This document shows positions 1-6,939 of a DNA stretch of 11,415 nucleotides, piece after piece. The notes below the pieces were generated by a model. That model was not told where the DNA came from and did no database searches. It worked only from the letters and a program-made list of their open reading frames with translations. This DNA comes from Lachnospiraceae bacterium. Lineage in GTDB: Bacteria; Bacillota; Clostridia; Lachnospirales; Lachnospiraceae. The DNA lies in contig CAAGJU010000196.1 in assembly GCA_900770225.1 (NCBI GenBank), positions 1 through 11,415 on the forward strand, read 5' to 3'. Every line of letters starts with the position of its first letter. The first letter of the stretch is position 1. A program made the translations under genes and the position numbers.

Positions 1-97
1 CAGGATCTTCTGCTGTAGTCATTCAGTATAACCTGCACCATCTACTCGTGCATAGACACAGATTGGCCTACGCTTACAGACAGACATTGTGATATCA
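1..97. other. Window edge, no gene recognised
   Basis: This stretch lies downstream of the minus-strand dehydrogenase. I see no hairpin with a T-run that would end that gene on the minus strand. The only open frame is a 22-codon minus-strand stretch (87 down to 19) with no ribosome binding site, which I do not call. The neighbouring gene or terminator probably lies beyond the left edge. Confidence 0.5.
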
Positions 98-829
98 TCA
101 GTACCACGCGCCGTCCATGGTCACGATCTGTCCGGTCAGATAAGGGTGATGGAGAGCCAGATCAACAATCAGAGCTGCTGCTTCCTCCGGCGTGCCGAAA
201 CGGCCCATGCCGATTTCTTCCTCGAGCTCTGTCCGTTCGTCCGGCTGAAGGAAGCCGTTCATCGGCGTATCGATCGCGCCGAAGGCCGCTGCATTGACTC
301 TGATATGACTGGGCGCCAGCTCTTTGGCGAGAGCTTTCGTAAATGCATTGATGCCTCCCTTGGAAGCGGAGTAGGCCACTTCACAGGACGCACCGACATT
401 GCCCCAGACGGAAGATACGTTCACAACAGAGCCGCCTCCCTGATGGAGGAAAAAGGGGATGGCCTCACGACAGGTAAGGAACACGGAGCGGAGATTGGTC
501 GAGATGAGATTATCCCACTCGTCAACGCTCATATCCTGCAGCACACCAATATAGGAAATGGCCGCATTGTTGATCAGTGTGCTGATCTGTCCTTTTGTCT
601 CCGCAAAACGGAAGAGTGAATGGACAAAATCTGCGTCGCGGATATCGCCTGCCAGGTAATCACAGCCTGTTTCGCTCTGCAGGGCACACAGTTTTTCTGT
701 ATTTCTTGCGGTCGCGATCACATGACAGCCCTCCCTGGTGAATGCGCGGACGGTAGCTGATCCAATTCCGCCGGAGGCACCGGTGACGATCACGACATGA
801 TTATTTTTTCTGATTTCCTGATGATTCAT
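98..829 (-). CDS. ymfI: SDR family oxidoreductase, probable EF-P 5-aminopentanone reductase (YmfI-like)
   Basis: A 243-residue classical short-chain dehydrogenase with an NAD(P)-binding Rossmann fold. Visible motifs are TGASGGIG (16-23, cofactor loop), NNAA (87-90), and the catalytic triad Ser120, Tyr133 (YSASK) and Lys137 with FabG-like spacing. The segment around VWGNVGASCEVAYSASKGG (122-140) is the feature I associate with YmfI, which reduces the 5-aminopentanone group on the conserved lysine of elongation factor P in Firmicutes; the specific role is inference, the SDR family is certain. The start is supported by GAGAGG (836-841 on the opposite strand), about 6 bases upstream. The usual Pro of the PG motif after the catalytic region is Phe163. 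The gene is divergent from the lipid kinase, and no efp gene is in view. A FabG-like 3-ketoacyl reductase or another SDR is the alternative. Confidence 0.85.
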   Translation of the reverse strand: MNHQEIRKNNHVVIVTGASGGIGSATVRAFTREGCHVIATARNTEKLCALQSETGCDYLAGDIRDADFVHSLFRFAETKGQISTLINNAAISYIGVLQDMSVDEWDNLISTNLRSVFLTCREAIPFFLHQGGGSVVNVSSVWGNVGASCEVAYSASKGGINAFTKALAKELAPSHIRVNAAAFGAIDTPMNGFLQPDERTELEEEIGMGRFGTPEEAAALIVDLALHHPYLTGQIVTMDGAWY

Positions 830-845
830 AGCAACCTCTCAAGTA

Positions 846-873
846 TTGACAGCTGTGTTTTTGATTATATACT
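846..873 (+). promoter_or_regulatory. Putative sigma-70 type promoter toward the lipid kinase gene
   Basis: A perfect -35 box TTGACA (846-851) is followed after 16 bases by TATACT (868-873). It points toward the kinase gene and would leave a leader of about 175 bases. A small stem CATCG-TGAA-CGATG (915-928) lies in that leader. The boxes are seen; activity is inferred. Confidence 0.55.
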
Positions 874-892
874 CAAATGAAGAACTCTGAAA
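864..892 (-). promoter_or_regulatory. Possible minus-strand promoter for the SDR gene
   Basis: On the minus strand a perfect TATAAT lies at 864-869, about 35 bases upstream of the SDR start codon, but the matching -35 position (887-892, TTTCAG) is poor. It overlaps the plus-strand promoter, so the two directions would share DNA. Weakly supported. Confidence 0.3.
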
Positions 893-1055
893 CCCCATCC
901 TCGGGAATACCCGCCATCGTGAACGATGTATGTAAGAAATCATAAAGGAAGTTGTGTTTCTTTATTCCTGCGTCAGAATGGATGACTGTTTCGCTGTATG
1001 CGCGTGACACATGGCAGGCTGTGGATGTACAGGTGAGTGCCGGAGAGTGATCATC

Positions 1056-1994
1056 ATGAAAAAATTACTGTTTATTTATAATCCAAAAGCAGGCCGGGGA
1101 ATGGTCCGGCTGGCTGTTCCCGATATCATAGACATATTTACCAGAGGCGGTTATGACGTTATCGCCCATCCTACGCAGGCTGTCGGTGACGCGACGAAAG
1201 CTGTGCTGGAAAATGGAGAAGACGTCGATGCGGTGGTCTGCGGCGGCGGCGACGGAACCTTTGATGAGGTGCTGAACGGCGTCATGGTTGCCTGTCCGGA
1301 TATCAAGGTGGGCTATATTCCGTGCGGCAGTACCAATGACTTCGCCAGAAGCCTGGCAATTGCTACGGATCCCATCGAGGCCGCGCAGGACATTGTCGTC
1401 GGGGATGTCTATCAGTGCGATGCGGGTAAATTTAATAACAGGTATTTTTCCTACGTGGCAGCCTTCGGGATGTTTACGAATGTCTCCTATGAGACAGACC
1501 AGAATCTGAAAAATACACTGGGTCATCTGGCTTACCTGATCGAGGCCGGCCGGCAGATGTTCAATATCCCTTCATACCATCTGTTGGTGGATATTGACGG
1601 CGTCAAGGTAGAGGGGAATTATACCGTCGGCATGGTGACGAACAGCCGTCTGGTCGGAGGCATGAAAAATATCACCGGAACGAACGTGGACATGAACGAC
1701 GGACTGCTGGAGGTCACACTGGTCCGGACGCCGACGAATCCGGTGGATATGCATAATATTATCGCCGAACTGACCAATTCGGACACGCAGCTCGGATCTC
1801 ATACGATGGTGGATAAGTTCAAGGGCAGAAGGATAGCCATTGAGGCACCGGACAATATCGCCTGGACGCTCGACGGAGAGTACGGGGACACCGTGCGCAA
1901 TGTCCTGATCACGGACTGCAACAAGGTGCTGAATCTCTTCCTGAACAGACGGAAGCCGGTCAAGCTTGTCAATCCTTCCGATGCGGTGAACTGA
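1056..1994 (+). CDS. YegS/DgkB-type lipid kinase (diacylglycerol kinase catalytic domain)
   Basis: A 312-residue soluble lipid kinase that uses ATP to phosphorylate diacylglycerol or a related lipid, returning it to phosphatidic acid for phospholipid synthesis. Motifs: NPKAGRG (9-15), the nucleotide-binding GGGDGT within a segment continuing FDEVLNG (63-75), and GYIPCGSTNDFARSL (86-100). A C-terminal LDGE supplies the acidic residue known in the DgkB family. Length matches the family at about 300 residues. An in-frame ATG at 1011 exists, but I place the start at 1056: GGAGAG (1042-1047) sits 8 bases before it and the protein then begins with the typical MKKLLFIYNPKAG. It follows a good promoter (846-873) and precedes fba, which has its own promoter. 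The exact lipid substrate cannot be read from the sequence. Confidence 0.92.
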   Translation: MKKLLFIYNPKAGRGMVRLAVPDIIDIFTRGGYDVIAHPTQAVGDATKAVLENGEDVDAVVCGGGDGTFDEVLNGVMVACPDIKVGYIPCGSTNDFARSLAIATDPIEAAQDIVVGDVYQCDAGKFNNRYFSYVAAFGMFTNVSYETDQNLKNTLGHLAYLIEAGRQMFNIPSYHLLVDIDGVKVEGNYTVGMVTNSRLVGGMKNITGTNVDMNDGLLEVTLVRTPTNPVDMHNIIAELTNSDTQLGSHTMVDKFKGRRIAIEAPDNIAWTLDGEYGDTVRNVLITDCNKVLNLFLNRRKPVKLVNPSDAVN

Positions 1995-1997
1995 TGG

Positions 1998-2012
1998 GCT
2001 CTTGTCAAGAGC
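1998..2012 (+). repeat. Short inverted repeat overlapping the fba -35 box
   Basis: GCTCTT-GTC-AAGAGC forms a perfect 6-bp stem with a 3-base loop, starting 4 bases after the kinase stop codon. No T-run follows, so it is a poor intrinsic terminator. It contains the -35 hexamer of the putative fba promoter, so it could be an operator or simply a weak RNA stem. Confidence 0.5.
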
Positions 2013-2031
2013 GCGCAAGATAGTATATAAT
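2002..2031 (+). promoter_or_regulatory. Putative sigma-70 type promoter for fba
   Basis: TTGTCA (2002-2007) is followed after 18 bases by a perfect TATAAT (2026-2031), about 70 bases upstream of the aldolase start. Separate expression of fba from the preceding kinase fits this placement. Confidence 0.65.
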
Positions 2032-2100
2032 AGCTTCGGCTGTGGAAAAATATCCGCAGAAACACAATAACCATGAATCTCAGATGGGAGGATCTAAGAA

Positions 2101-2964
2101 ATGATCGTTAACGCAACGGAGATGCTCAAAAAAGCAGAAGCCGGACATTACGGCGTAGGTCAGTTCAATATCAATAACCTCGAGTGGACAAAGGCAATCC
2201 TTGAGACCGCTCAGGAGATGAAAGCACCGGTTATTCTCGGTGTATCGGCAGGAGCCGGCAAGTACATGGGCGGTTTTGAAGTTGTTGCTGCCATGGTAAG
2301 AGCAATGGACAAATCTCTCGGAATCACGGTTCCGGTAGCTATCCATCTGGATCATGGTCAGTATGAGCACTGCTATCAGTGCATCAAGGCCGGTTTCTCT
2401 TCCATCATGTTTGATGGTTCTCATCTTCCTTTCGAAGAGAACTATGCAAAGACAACAGAGCTCGTTCATGTAGCTCATGGTCTTGGTCTTTCCATCGAGG
2501 CAGAGGTTGGCGCTATCGGCGGAACAGAAGACGGTGTGACAGCTGCAGGCGAGTGCGCTGATCCGGATGAGTGCAAGAAGATCGCTGATCTCGGCGTTGA
2601 TTTCCTTGCTGCCGGCATCGGCAACATCCATGGCATCTATCCGGCAGACTGGAAGGGACTTTCCTTCGATACACTGGCAGCTATCAAGGCTAAGACCGGT
2701 GATATGCCGCTCGTTCTTCACGGTGGCACGGGTATTCCGGATGATCAGGTGAAAAAGGCCGTTTCACTCGGTGTATCCAAGATCAACGTCAACACGGAGT
2801 GCCAGCTGGTATTTACAGCAGCTACCCGCAAGTACATTGAGGATGGCAAGGACAAACAGGGTAAGGGCTATGATCCCCGTAAGGTGCTCGCACCCGGAAC
2901 CCAGGCAATCAAGGACAAGGTTGCAGAGAAAATCACACTGTTCGGTTCAGACGGAAAAGCCTGA
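2101..2964 (+). CDS. fba: Class II fructose-1,6-bisphosphate aldolase
   Basis: A 287-residue zinc-dependent aldolase that reversibly splits fructose-1,6-bisphosphate into dihydroxyacetone phosphate and glyceraldehyde-3-phosphate in cytosolic glycolysis and gluconeogenesis. The signature HLDHG (82-86) carries catalytic Asp84 and zinc ligand His85. Further expected ligands are Glu135 (in EAEVGAIGG), His177 (GNIHGIY) and His207 (LHGGTGIP). The phosphate-binding region GVSKINVNTE (224-233) is present. Length is typical of the short class IIA/IIB bacterial enzymes. GGGAGG (2086-2091) lies 9 bases before the ATG. The gene is bounded by its own promoter and a strong terminator, so it is probably monocistronic and well expressed. 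A tagatose-bisphosphate aldolase is the close paralogue that cannot be excluded by eye, though isolation from sugar-operon genes favours the glycolytic enzyme. Confidence 0.95.
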   Translation: MIVNATEMLKKAEAGHYGVGQFNINNLEWTKAILETAQEMKAPVILGVSAGAGKYMGGFEVVAAMVRAMDKSLGITVPVAIHLDHGQYEHCYQCIKAGFSSIMFDGSHLPFEENYAKTTELVHVAHGLGLSIEAEVGAIGGTEDGVTAAGECADPDECKKIADLGVDFLAAGIGNIHGIYPADWKGLSFDTLAAIKAKTGDMPLVLHGGTGIPDDQVKKAVSLGVSKINVNTECQLVFTAATRKYIEDGKDKQGKGYDPRKVLAPGTQAIKDKVAEKITLFGSDGKA

Positions 2965-2983
2965 GACAGCGTAAGAATACAGA

Positions 2984-3021
2984 TACCGCGCAGGACAGAG
3001 AAAGCTCTGCGCGGTATTTTT
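2984..3021 (+). terminator. Rho-independent terminator of fba
   Basis: A perfect 10-bp stem, TACCGCGCAG (2984-2993) with CTGCGCGGTA (3007-3016), closes a 13-base loop and is followed directly by TTTTT (3017-3021) and more T-rich sequence. It begins 20 bases after the aldolase stop codon. Confidence 0.93.
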
Positions 3022-3051
3022 ATTTGCATGAAATACTTAATTGTGATTATT

Positions 3052-3079
3052 ATTGAAAAATCAATGTATTATATATAAG
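3052..3079 (+). promoter_or_regulatory. AT-rich putative glnN promoter with an inverted repeat
   Basis: A strongly AT-rich stretch after the fba terminator holds TTGAAA (3053-3058) and TATAAG (3074-3079), 15 bases apart, which is short for a sigma-70 site. The -35 region lies inside the palindrome ATTGA-AAAA-TCAAT (3052-3065), a possible operator. About 95 bases of leader would precede glnN. Confidence 0.35.
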
Positions 3080-3173
3080 TACATTTCTGCATGAAGCTGT
3101 CGACACGCAGGCGGTTTTTTGTGGATGAAGCATCACATGGACTTGGAAGAAAATCCGGAAGGAGAAAACAGGC

Positions 3174-5309
3174 ATGCAGGCTGAAGAGTATGACAGCAGC
3201 AAAATGGTCAACCCGGCGGATATTTTTGGCGAGCTGGTTTTTGATGACGAGACGATGAGAAAACGTCTGCCGGCCACGGCATACGTCAAACTGAAAAAGA
3301 TCATCCGTGATGGCGGCGAGCTGGATCCGGAGACCGCAGATATCATCGCACATGAGATGAAGGAATGGGCGATCGAAAAGGGTGCAACCCATTATACGCA
3401 CTGGTTTCAGCCGCTGAACGGACTGACCGCGGAGAAACATGATTCCTTCATCTCGAGCCCCATGGAGAATGGCAAGACACTGATGAAATTCTCCGGCAAG
3501 GAGCTGATCAAGGGAGAGGCTGACGGATCATCTTTCCCTTCGGGCGGGCTCAGGGCTACGTTTGAAGCCAGAGGATACACGGCATGGGACTGCACTTCGC
3601 CGGCATTTGTGCGGAGAGATGCAGGCGGTGCCGTTCTCTGCATTCCCACGGCATTCTGTTCCTACGGCGGTGAAGCGCTCGATCAGAAGACGCCGCTTCT
3701 GCGTTCCATGGAAGTCATCAACAGGGAGAGCCTCCGTCTGATCCGTCTGTTCGGCAATACGACATCACAGAAGGTTGTGCCCTGCGTCGGCGCGGAGCAG
3801 GAATATTTTATTGTCGATGAGAAAAAATATCTGCAGCGCAAAGACCTGATCTATACCGGACGGACACTGTTCGGAACCATGCCGGCCAAGGGACAGGAAC
3901 TGGACGATCACTATTATGGTATCATTCAGCCGCGTGTCGCTGCCTTCATGAAAGACGTTGACATCGAGCTCTGGCGGATGGGCGTGACGGCCAAGACGGA
4001 GCATAATGAGGTGGCCCCCGGACAGCATGAGCTGGCGCTGATCTATTCCGAGGCCAATGTGGCTACAGATGATAACCAGCTTGTGATGCAGACACTCAAG
4101 AGAGTGGCGAGGAAGCACGGACTGAAATGCCTGCTTCACGAAAAACCGTTCGACGGCGTCAACGGCTCCGGCAAACACAATAACTGGTCCCTTGCTACGG
4201 ATGACGGCATGAATCTCCTGGATCCGGGCAGAAAGCCCCATGAGAACCTGCAGTTCCTTCTGATCCTCTCCTGCATTGTGAAGGCTGTTGACGAACATGC
4301 CGGTCTGCTCAGAGAATCCGCGGCGGATCCGGGCAACGATCACAGACTTGGCGCCAACGAGGCACCGCCGGCTATCCTGTCCATCTTCCTCGGAGAACAG
4401 CTGGAGGATATTGTAGAACAGCTGATCGAGACCGGTGAAGCGACAAGCTCCAGAGAAAAGAGCAGATTGAAGACCGGTGTCGCCAGCCTTCCGGATCTGT
4501 ACAAGGATGTCACGGACAGAAACCGCACGTCGCCGTTTGCTTTTACCGGCAATAAATTCGAATTCCGCATGGTCGGTTCGCAGGATTCCATCGCCGAGCC
4601 GAATACGGTGCTGAACACCATCACGGCAGAGGCATTTGCAGAAGCCTGCGATGTGATCGAAAAAGCCGCTGATTTCGAAAAAGCCGTGAGAGCAGTGATC
4701 GTGGACAACTTCCGCGCGCACAGCCGGATTATTTTTAACGGCAACGGCTACTCCAAAGCCTGGGAGAAAGAAGCGGAGCGCAGAGGCCTGCCGAATATCC
4801 GCTGCATGGCGGACGCGATATCCGAGCTGGTTTCGGACAAAACCATAGCCATGTTCGAAAAATATCACGTATTCACGCGCTCAGAGCTGGAATCCCGTGC
4901 CGAGATCAAATACGAAAACTACGCCAAGACGATCAACATCGAGGCGAAGGCCATGATCAACATCGCCAACAAGCGGATCATCCCGTCTGTGATCCGGTGG
5001 ACCGGAGAGCTGGCCGGCGACGTCACAGCACTGCGTCAGGCCGGCATCGAAGATGTATCCGTGCAGGCTGATCTCCTGCAGCAGACGGAATCCCTGCTGA
5101 AGCAGGCAAACACCGCGCTGCAGCAGCTGATCACCGTGGATCGTCAGGCGGCTGAGATGCCATCCGGCGAAGCGCAGGCGCACTACTGTCATGACACGAT
5201 CTGTCCCGCGATGGCAGCCCTCCGTCATCCGGTCGACGAACTCGAGCAGATCGTCGATAAATCCTGCTGGCCGATGCCATCCTACGGAGATCTGCTCTTT
5301 GAAGTGTGA
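3174..5309 (+). CDS. glnN: Type III glutamine synthetase (GlnN)
   Basis: A 711-residue cytosolic enzyme making glutamine from glutamate, ammonia and ATP. Length and motifs identify the long type III (GSIII) family rather than the ~450-residue GlnA type. Visible in order: the GSIII-specific N-terminal region with THWFQPLNG (75-83) and ELIKGEADGSSFPSGG (110-125); the active-site segment GAEQEYFIVD (206-215), whose glutamates bind metal; NEVAPGQHELA (278-288); GSGKHNNWS (331-339), equivalent to the glutamate/ATP site; and RLGANEAPPA (391-400). The C-terminal third is helical and alanine/glutamate-rich, as expected. AAGGAG (3159-3164) lies 9 bases before the ATG. It sits between the fba terminator and a long non-coding stretch, so it is probably transcribed alone from the AT-rich upstream region. 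No PII or GlnR gene is nearby. Confidence 0.96.
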   Translation: MQAEEYDSSKMVNPADIFGELVFDDETMRKRLPATAYVKLKKIIRDGGELDPETADIIAHEMKEWAIEKGATHYTHWFQPLNGLTAEKHDSFISSPMENGKTLMKFSGKELIKGEADGSSFPSGGLRATFEARGYTAWDCTSPAFVRRDAGGAVLCIPTAFCSYGGEALDQKTPLLRSMEVINRESLRLIRLFGNTTSQKVVPCVGAEQEYFIVDEKKYLQRKDLIYTGRTLFGTMPAKGQELDDHYYGIIQPRVAAFMKDVDIELWRMGVTAKTEHNEVAPGQHELALIYSEANVATDDNQLVMQTLKRVARKHGLKCLLHEKPFDGVNGSGKHNNWSLATDDGMNLLDPGRKPHENLQFLLILSCIVKAVDEHAGLLRESAADPGNDHRLGANEAPPAILSIFLGEQLEDIVEQLIETGEATSSREKSRLKTGVASLPDLYKDVTDRNRTSPFAFTGNKFEFRMVGSQDSIAEPNTVLNTITAEAFAEACDVIEKAADFEKAVRAVIVDNFRAHSRIIFNGNGYSKAWEKEAERRGLPNIRCMADAISELVSDKTIAMFEKYHVFTRSELESRAEIKYENYAKTINIEAKAMINIANKRIIPSVIRWTGELAGDVTALRQAGIEDVSVQADLLQQTESLLKQANTALQQLITVDRQAAEMPSGEAQAHYCHDTICPAMAALRHPVDELEQIVDKSCWPMPSYGDLLFEV

Positions 5310-5312
5310 GAG

Positions 5313-5341
5313 TTGCAAAATTGTTACATAAGTGTTACACT
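5313..5341 (+). promoter_or_regulatory. Putative extended -10 promoter downstream of glnN
   Basis: TTGCAA (5313-5318) and TACACT (5336-5341) are 17 bases apart, and the -10 box is preceded by TGT (5333-5335), giving an extended -10 form. It begins 4 bases after the glnN stop codon and would drive RNA through repeat copy 1 toward the CdaR-type gene. Confidence 0.5.
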
Positions 5342-5416
5342 ACGATAGCGCGAATGAAAACCGCAACTGGAAAGTAAATAGATAGCTGCGATGTTATAAG
5401 GCAGATGAGCCCAGAG

Positions 5417-5549
5417 ATACAGATGCTTCCAACCCGCAACCATCCGCAGACGCCGGTGCTTGGCGAATCCGAGGCGTAGCCGACGGATGAGACTAGCACC
5501 GCTGCGTCGAGGACGAGCGAGAGCGTGTTGCGGGTGGAGGCATCTGTAT
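5417..5549 (+). repeat. Structured 133-bp palindromic repeat, copy 1
   Basis: An imperfect palindrome whose ends pair as a 23-bp stem: repeat positions 1-15 with 119-133, a bulged A at 16, then 17-24 with 111-118. Inside are a stem of 29-33 with 86-90, a 4-base bulge, and 38-44 with 79-85, extended upward by 46/77, 48/75 and 51-55 with 68-72. The 3' side (91-108) can form two small stems, TCG-AGGA-CGA and GC-GAGA-GC. It matches copy 2 at 116 of 133 positions in the same orientation with no gaps. In this copy position 11 is T and pairs with G123 as a wobble. There is no T-run after it, so it is not a standard terminator. It could be a non-coding RNA, a REP-like or MITE-like repeat, or an mRNA processing element; I do not recognise a named family. 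Confidence 0.88.
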
Positions 5550-5761
5550 TCTTGGTATTCAGCTATGCAGGCAACAGTAACTTTTTATACCAAAGTAGTA
5601 CAAGCCGGGGTTTATTTTTTGTGCATCTTGTATTAAGATGAAAACATTGAAGATCCCAAAGGCAGTTTTCGAAGGGACCTGTCTGCATTACAGCATGCGG
5701 CAGCAGAGGGATGGGGCTTCTGGGCCGTGTCACAGGAAACGATGTAGGAGAGGGTAAAACT

Positions 5762-6853
5762 ATGATTTCGAATCAGATTCTGCAGAGTACCATTGACGGC
5801 CTGAGCCGTATCACTAGACTTGATTTCGGCATTTACAGCGCCAAGGGGAAACTTCTGGCATCGACTGCTTCGGATATCAGCACCAGCAATCCTGAGCTGG
5901 TGAGCTTCGCGCAGAGTCAGGCGGATGCCCAGACGATCCGCGGGGAGCATTTTTTCAAGGTCTATGACGGCCATCACCTGGAGTATATCCTGATGGACCG
6001 CGGCGCCGGCGATGAGAATCTCGTGATCGGCAAGATGGCTACGTTCCAGCTGCAGGAACTGATCACAGCATACAAGGAGCGGTTCGACAAGGATGACTTT
6101 ATCAAGAATCTGCTTCTGGATAACCTGCTGCTCGTAGATATCTTCAACAGAGCGAAAAAGCTCCATATCGATCCGGAGGCGAAAAGGGTGGTCTATATCC
6201 TGGAGCCTGCGGAATCCAGCGATCATCAGGAATACCTTGAGGATCTGAAAAATGTGGTATCCTCGAGGAGCGGTGATTTTATCACGGCCGTAGATGAAAA
6301 AAGCGTGATCATCGTAAGAGAACTGGAGCAGGATGACGATTATCGCGCAGCGGAGTCGTATGCGCATTATGTGCAGGATATCGTTCACCGCGATTCTTCC
6401 AGTGTCGTCAGAGTGGCTTACGGCACGATCGTCAACGAACTGAAGGAAGTGTCCCGGTCCTATAAGGAGGCCAGGACGGCTCTGGATGTCGGAAAAATCT
6501 TCTTTGAGGAGAAGGACATCATTGCGTACAGCTCGCTGGGTATCGGACGTCTGATCTATCAGCTGCCGATCCCGCTGTGCAAGATGTTTATCCGGGAGAT
6601 CTTCCAGGGAAAGTCGCCGGATGAGTTTGACGAAGAGACCCTGACGACGATCAATAAATTTTTTGAAAACAACCTGAACGTCTCGGAGACGAGCCGCCAG
6701 CTCTATATTCACAGAAATACACTCGTCTATCGTCTGGACAAGCTCCAGAAGAGCACAGGACTTGATCTCCGCGTCTTTGATGACGCCATCACGTTCAAGA
6801 TCGCGCTCATGGTAGTCAAGTATATGAAATATATGGAGACGCTGGATTACTGA
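5762..6853 (+). CDS. CdaR/PucR-type transcriptional regulator with C-terminal HTH
   Basis: A 363-residue putative DNA-binding regulator. The N-terminal part (about 1-130, beginning SNQILQSTIDGLSRITRLDFGIYS) resembles the sugar-diacid recognition domain of CdaR. The middle (about 135-265) resembles the degenerate GGDEF-like domain of CdaR/PucR proteins, including RVAYGTIVNELKEVSRSYKE (217-236). The C-terminal helix-turn-helix of the PucR type spans about 303-355, with NVSETSRQLYIHRNTLVYRL (306-325). An ATG at 5711 is in frame, but I place the start at 5762 because GGAGAGG (5747-5753) lies 8 bases upstream. It sits 86 bp before ftsE in the same direction without a visible terminator, so read-through is possible. 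No sugar-diacid catabolic gene is nearby, so its ligand and targets are unknown. Confidence 0.88.
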   Translation: MISNQILQSTIDGLSRITRLDFGIYSAKGKLLASTASDISTSNPELVSFAQSQADAQTIRGEHFFKVYDGHHLEYILMDRGAGDENLVIGKMATFQLQELITAYKERFDKDDFIKNLLLDNLLLVDIFNRAKKLHIDPEAKRVVYILEPAESSDHQEYLEDLKNVVSSRSGDFITAVDEKSVIIVRELEQDDDYRAAESYAHYVQDIVHRDSSSVVRVAYGTIVNELKEVSRSYKEARTALDVGKIFFEEKDIIAYSSLGIGRLIYQLPIPLCKMFIREIFQGKSPDEFDEETLTTINKFFENNLNVSETSRQLYIHRNTLVYRLDKLQKSTGLDLRVFDDAITFKIALMVVKYMKYMETLDY

Positions 6854-6939
6854 AGCCGCATGGCAGCAGAGCGAAGAAGGGGACGTTCCGCCTGCAGTGG
6901 CTGATGCCGTGTTTCCGGTCATTTTTACGGGAGGAGTAT

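Larger units (their letters stand above)
5310..5761. other. 452-bp non-coding stretch between glnN and the CdaR-type gene
   Basis: It holds, in order, a good promoter-like site (5313-5341), copy 1 of the 133-bp structured repeat (5417-5549), a 7-bp inverted repeat TTGGTAT/ATACCAA (5552-5558 and 5587-5593), a 6-bp stem CATCTT/AAGATG (5624-5640) and a GAAAAC/GTTTTC pair near 5640-5670. A short ATAGCT/AGCTAT pairing could also close around the repeat (near 5391 and 5561). I see no T-tailed terminator for glnN and no convincing coding frame. If transcription starts at the promoter above, the regulator gene has a structured leader of about 400 bases. Confidence 0.6.

Noticed and set aside
19..87. 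22-codon minus-strand frame after the SDR gene
   Set aside because: Too short, with no ribosome binding site and no recognisable product.
3765..4868. Minus-strand open frame of 367 codons inside glnN
   Set aside because: It lies wholly opposite conserved GSIII motifs, has no ribosome binding site and resembles no family.
5417..5549. Repeat copy 1 as the glnN terminator
   Set aside because: The stem is long and strong, but no T-run follows it, and the element is complex and lies 107 bases past the stop codon.
5405..5560. Target-site duplication around the repeats, as for an insertion sequence or MITE
   Set aside because: Flanks of both copies were compared and no matching direct repeat was seen; no transposase is in the window.
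5633..6922. Long minus-strand open frame of 429 codons opposite the CdaR-type gene
   Set aside because: It is a shadow of the plus-strand gene, which has a clear domain structure and ribosome binding site; the minus-strand product shows no recognisable motif.
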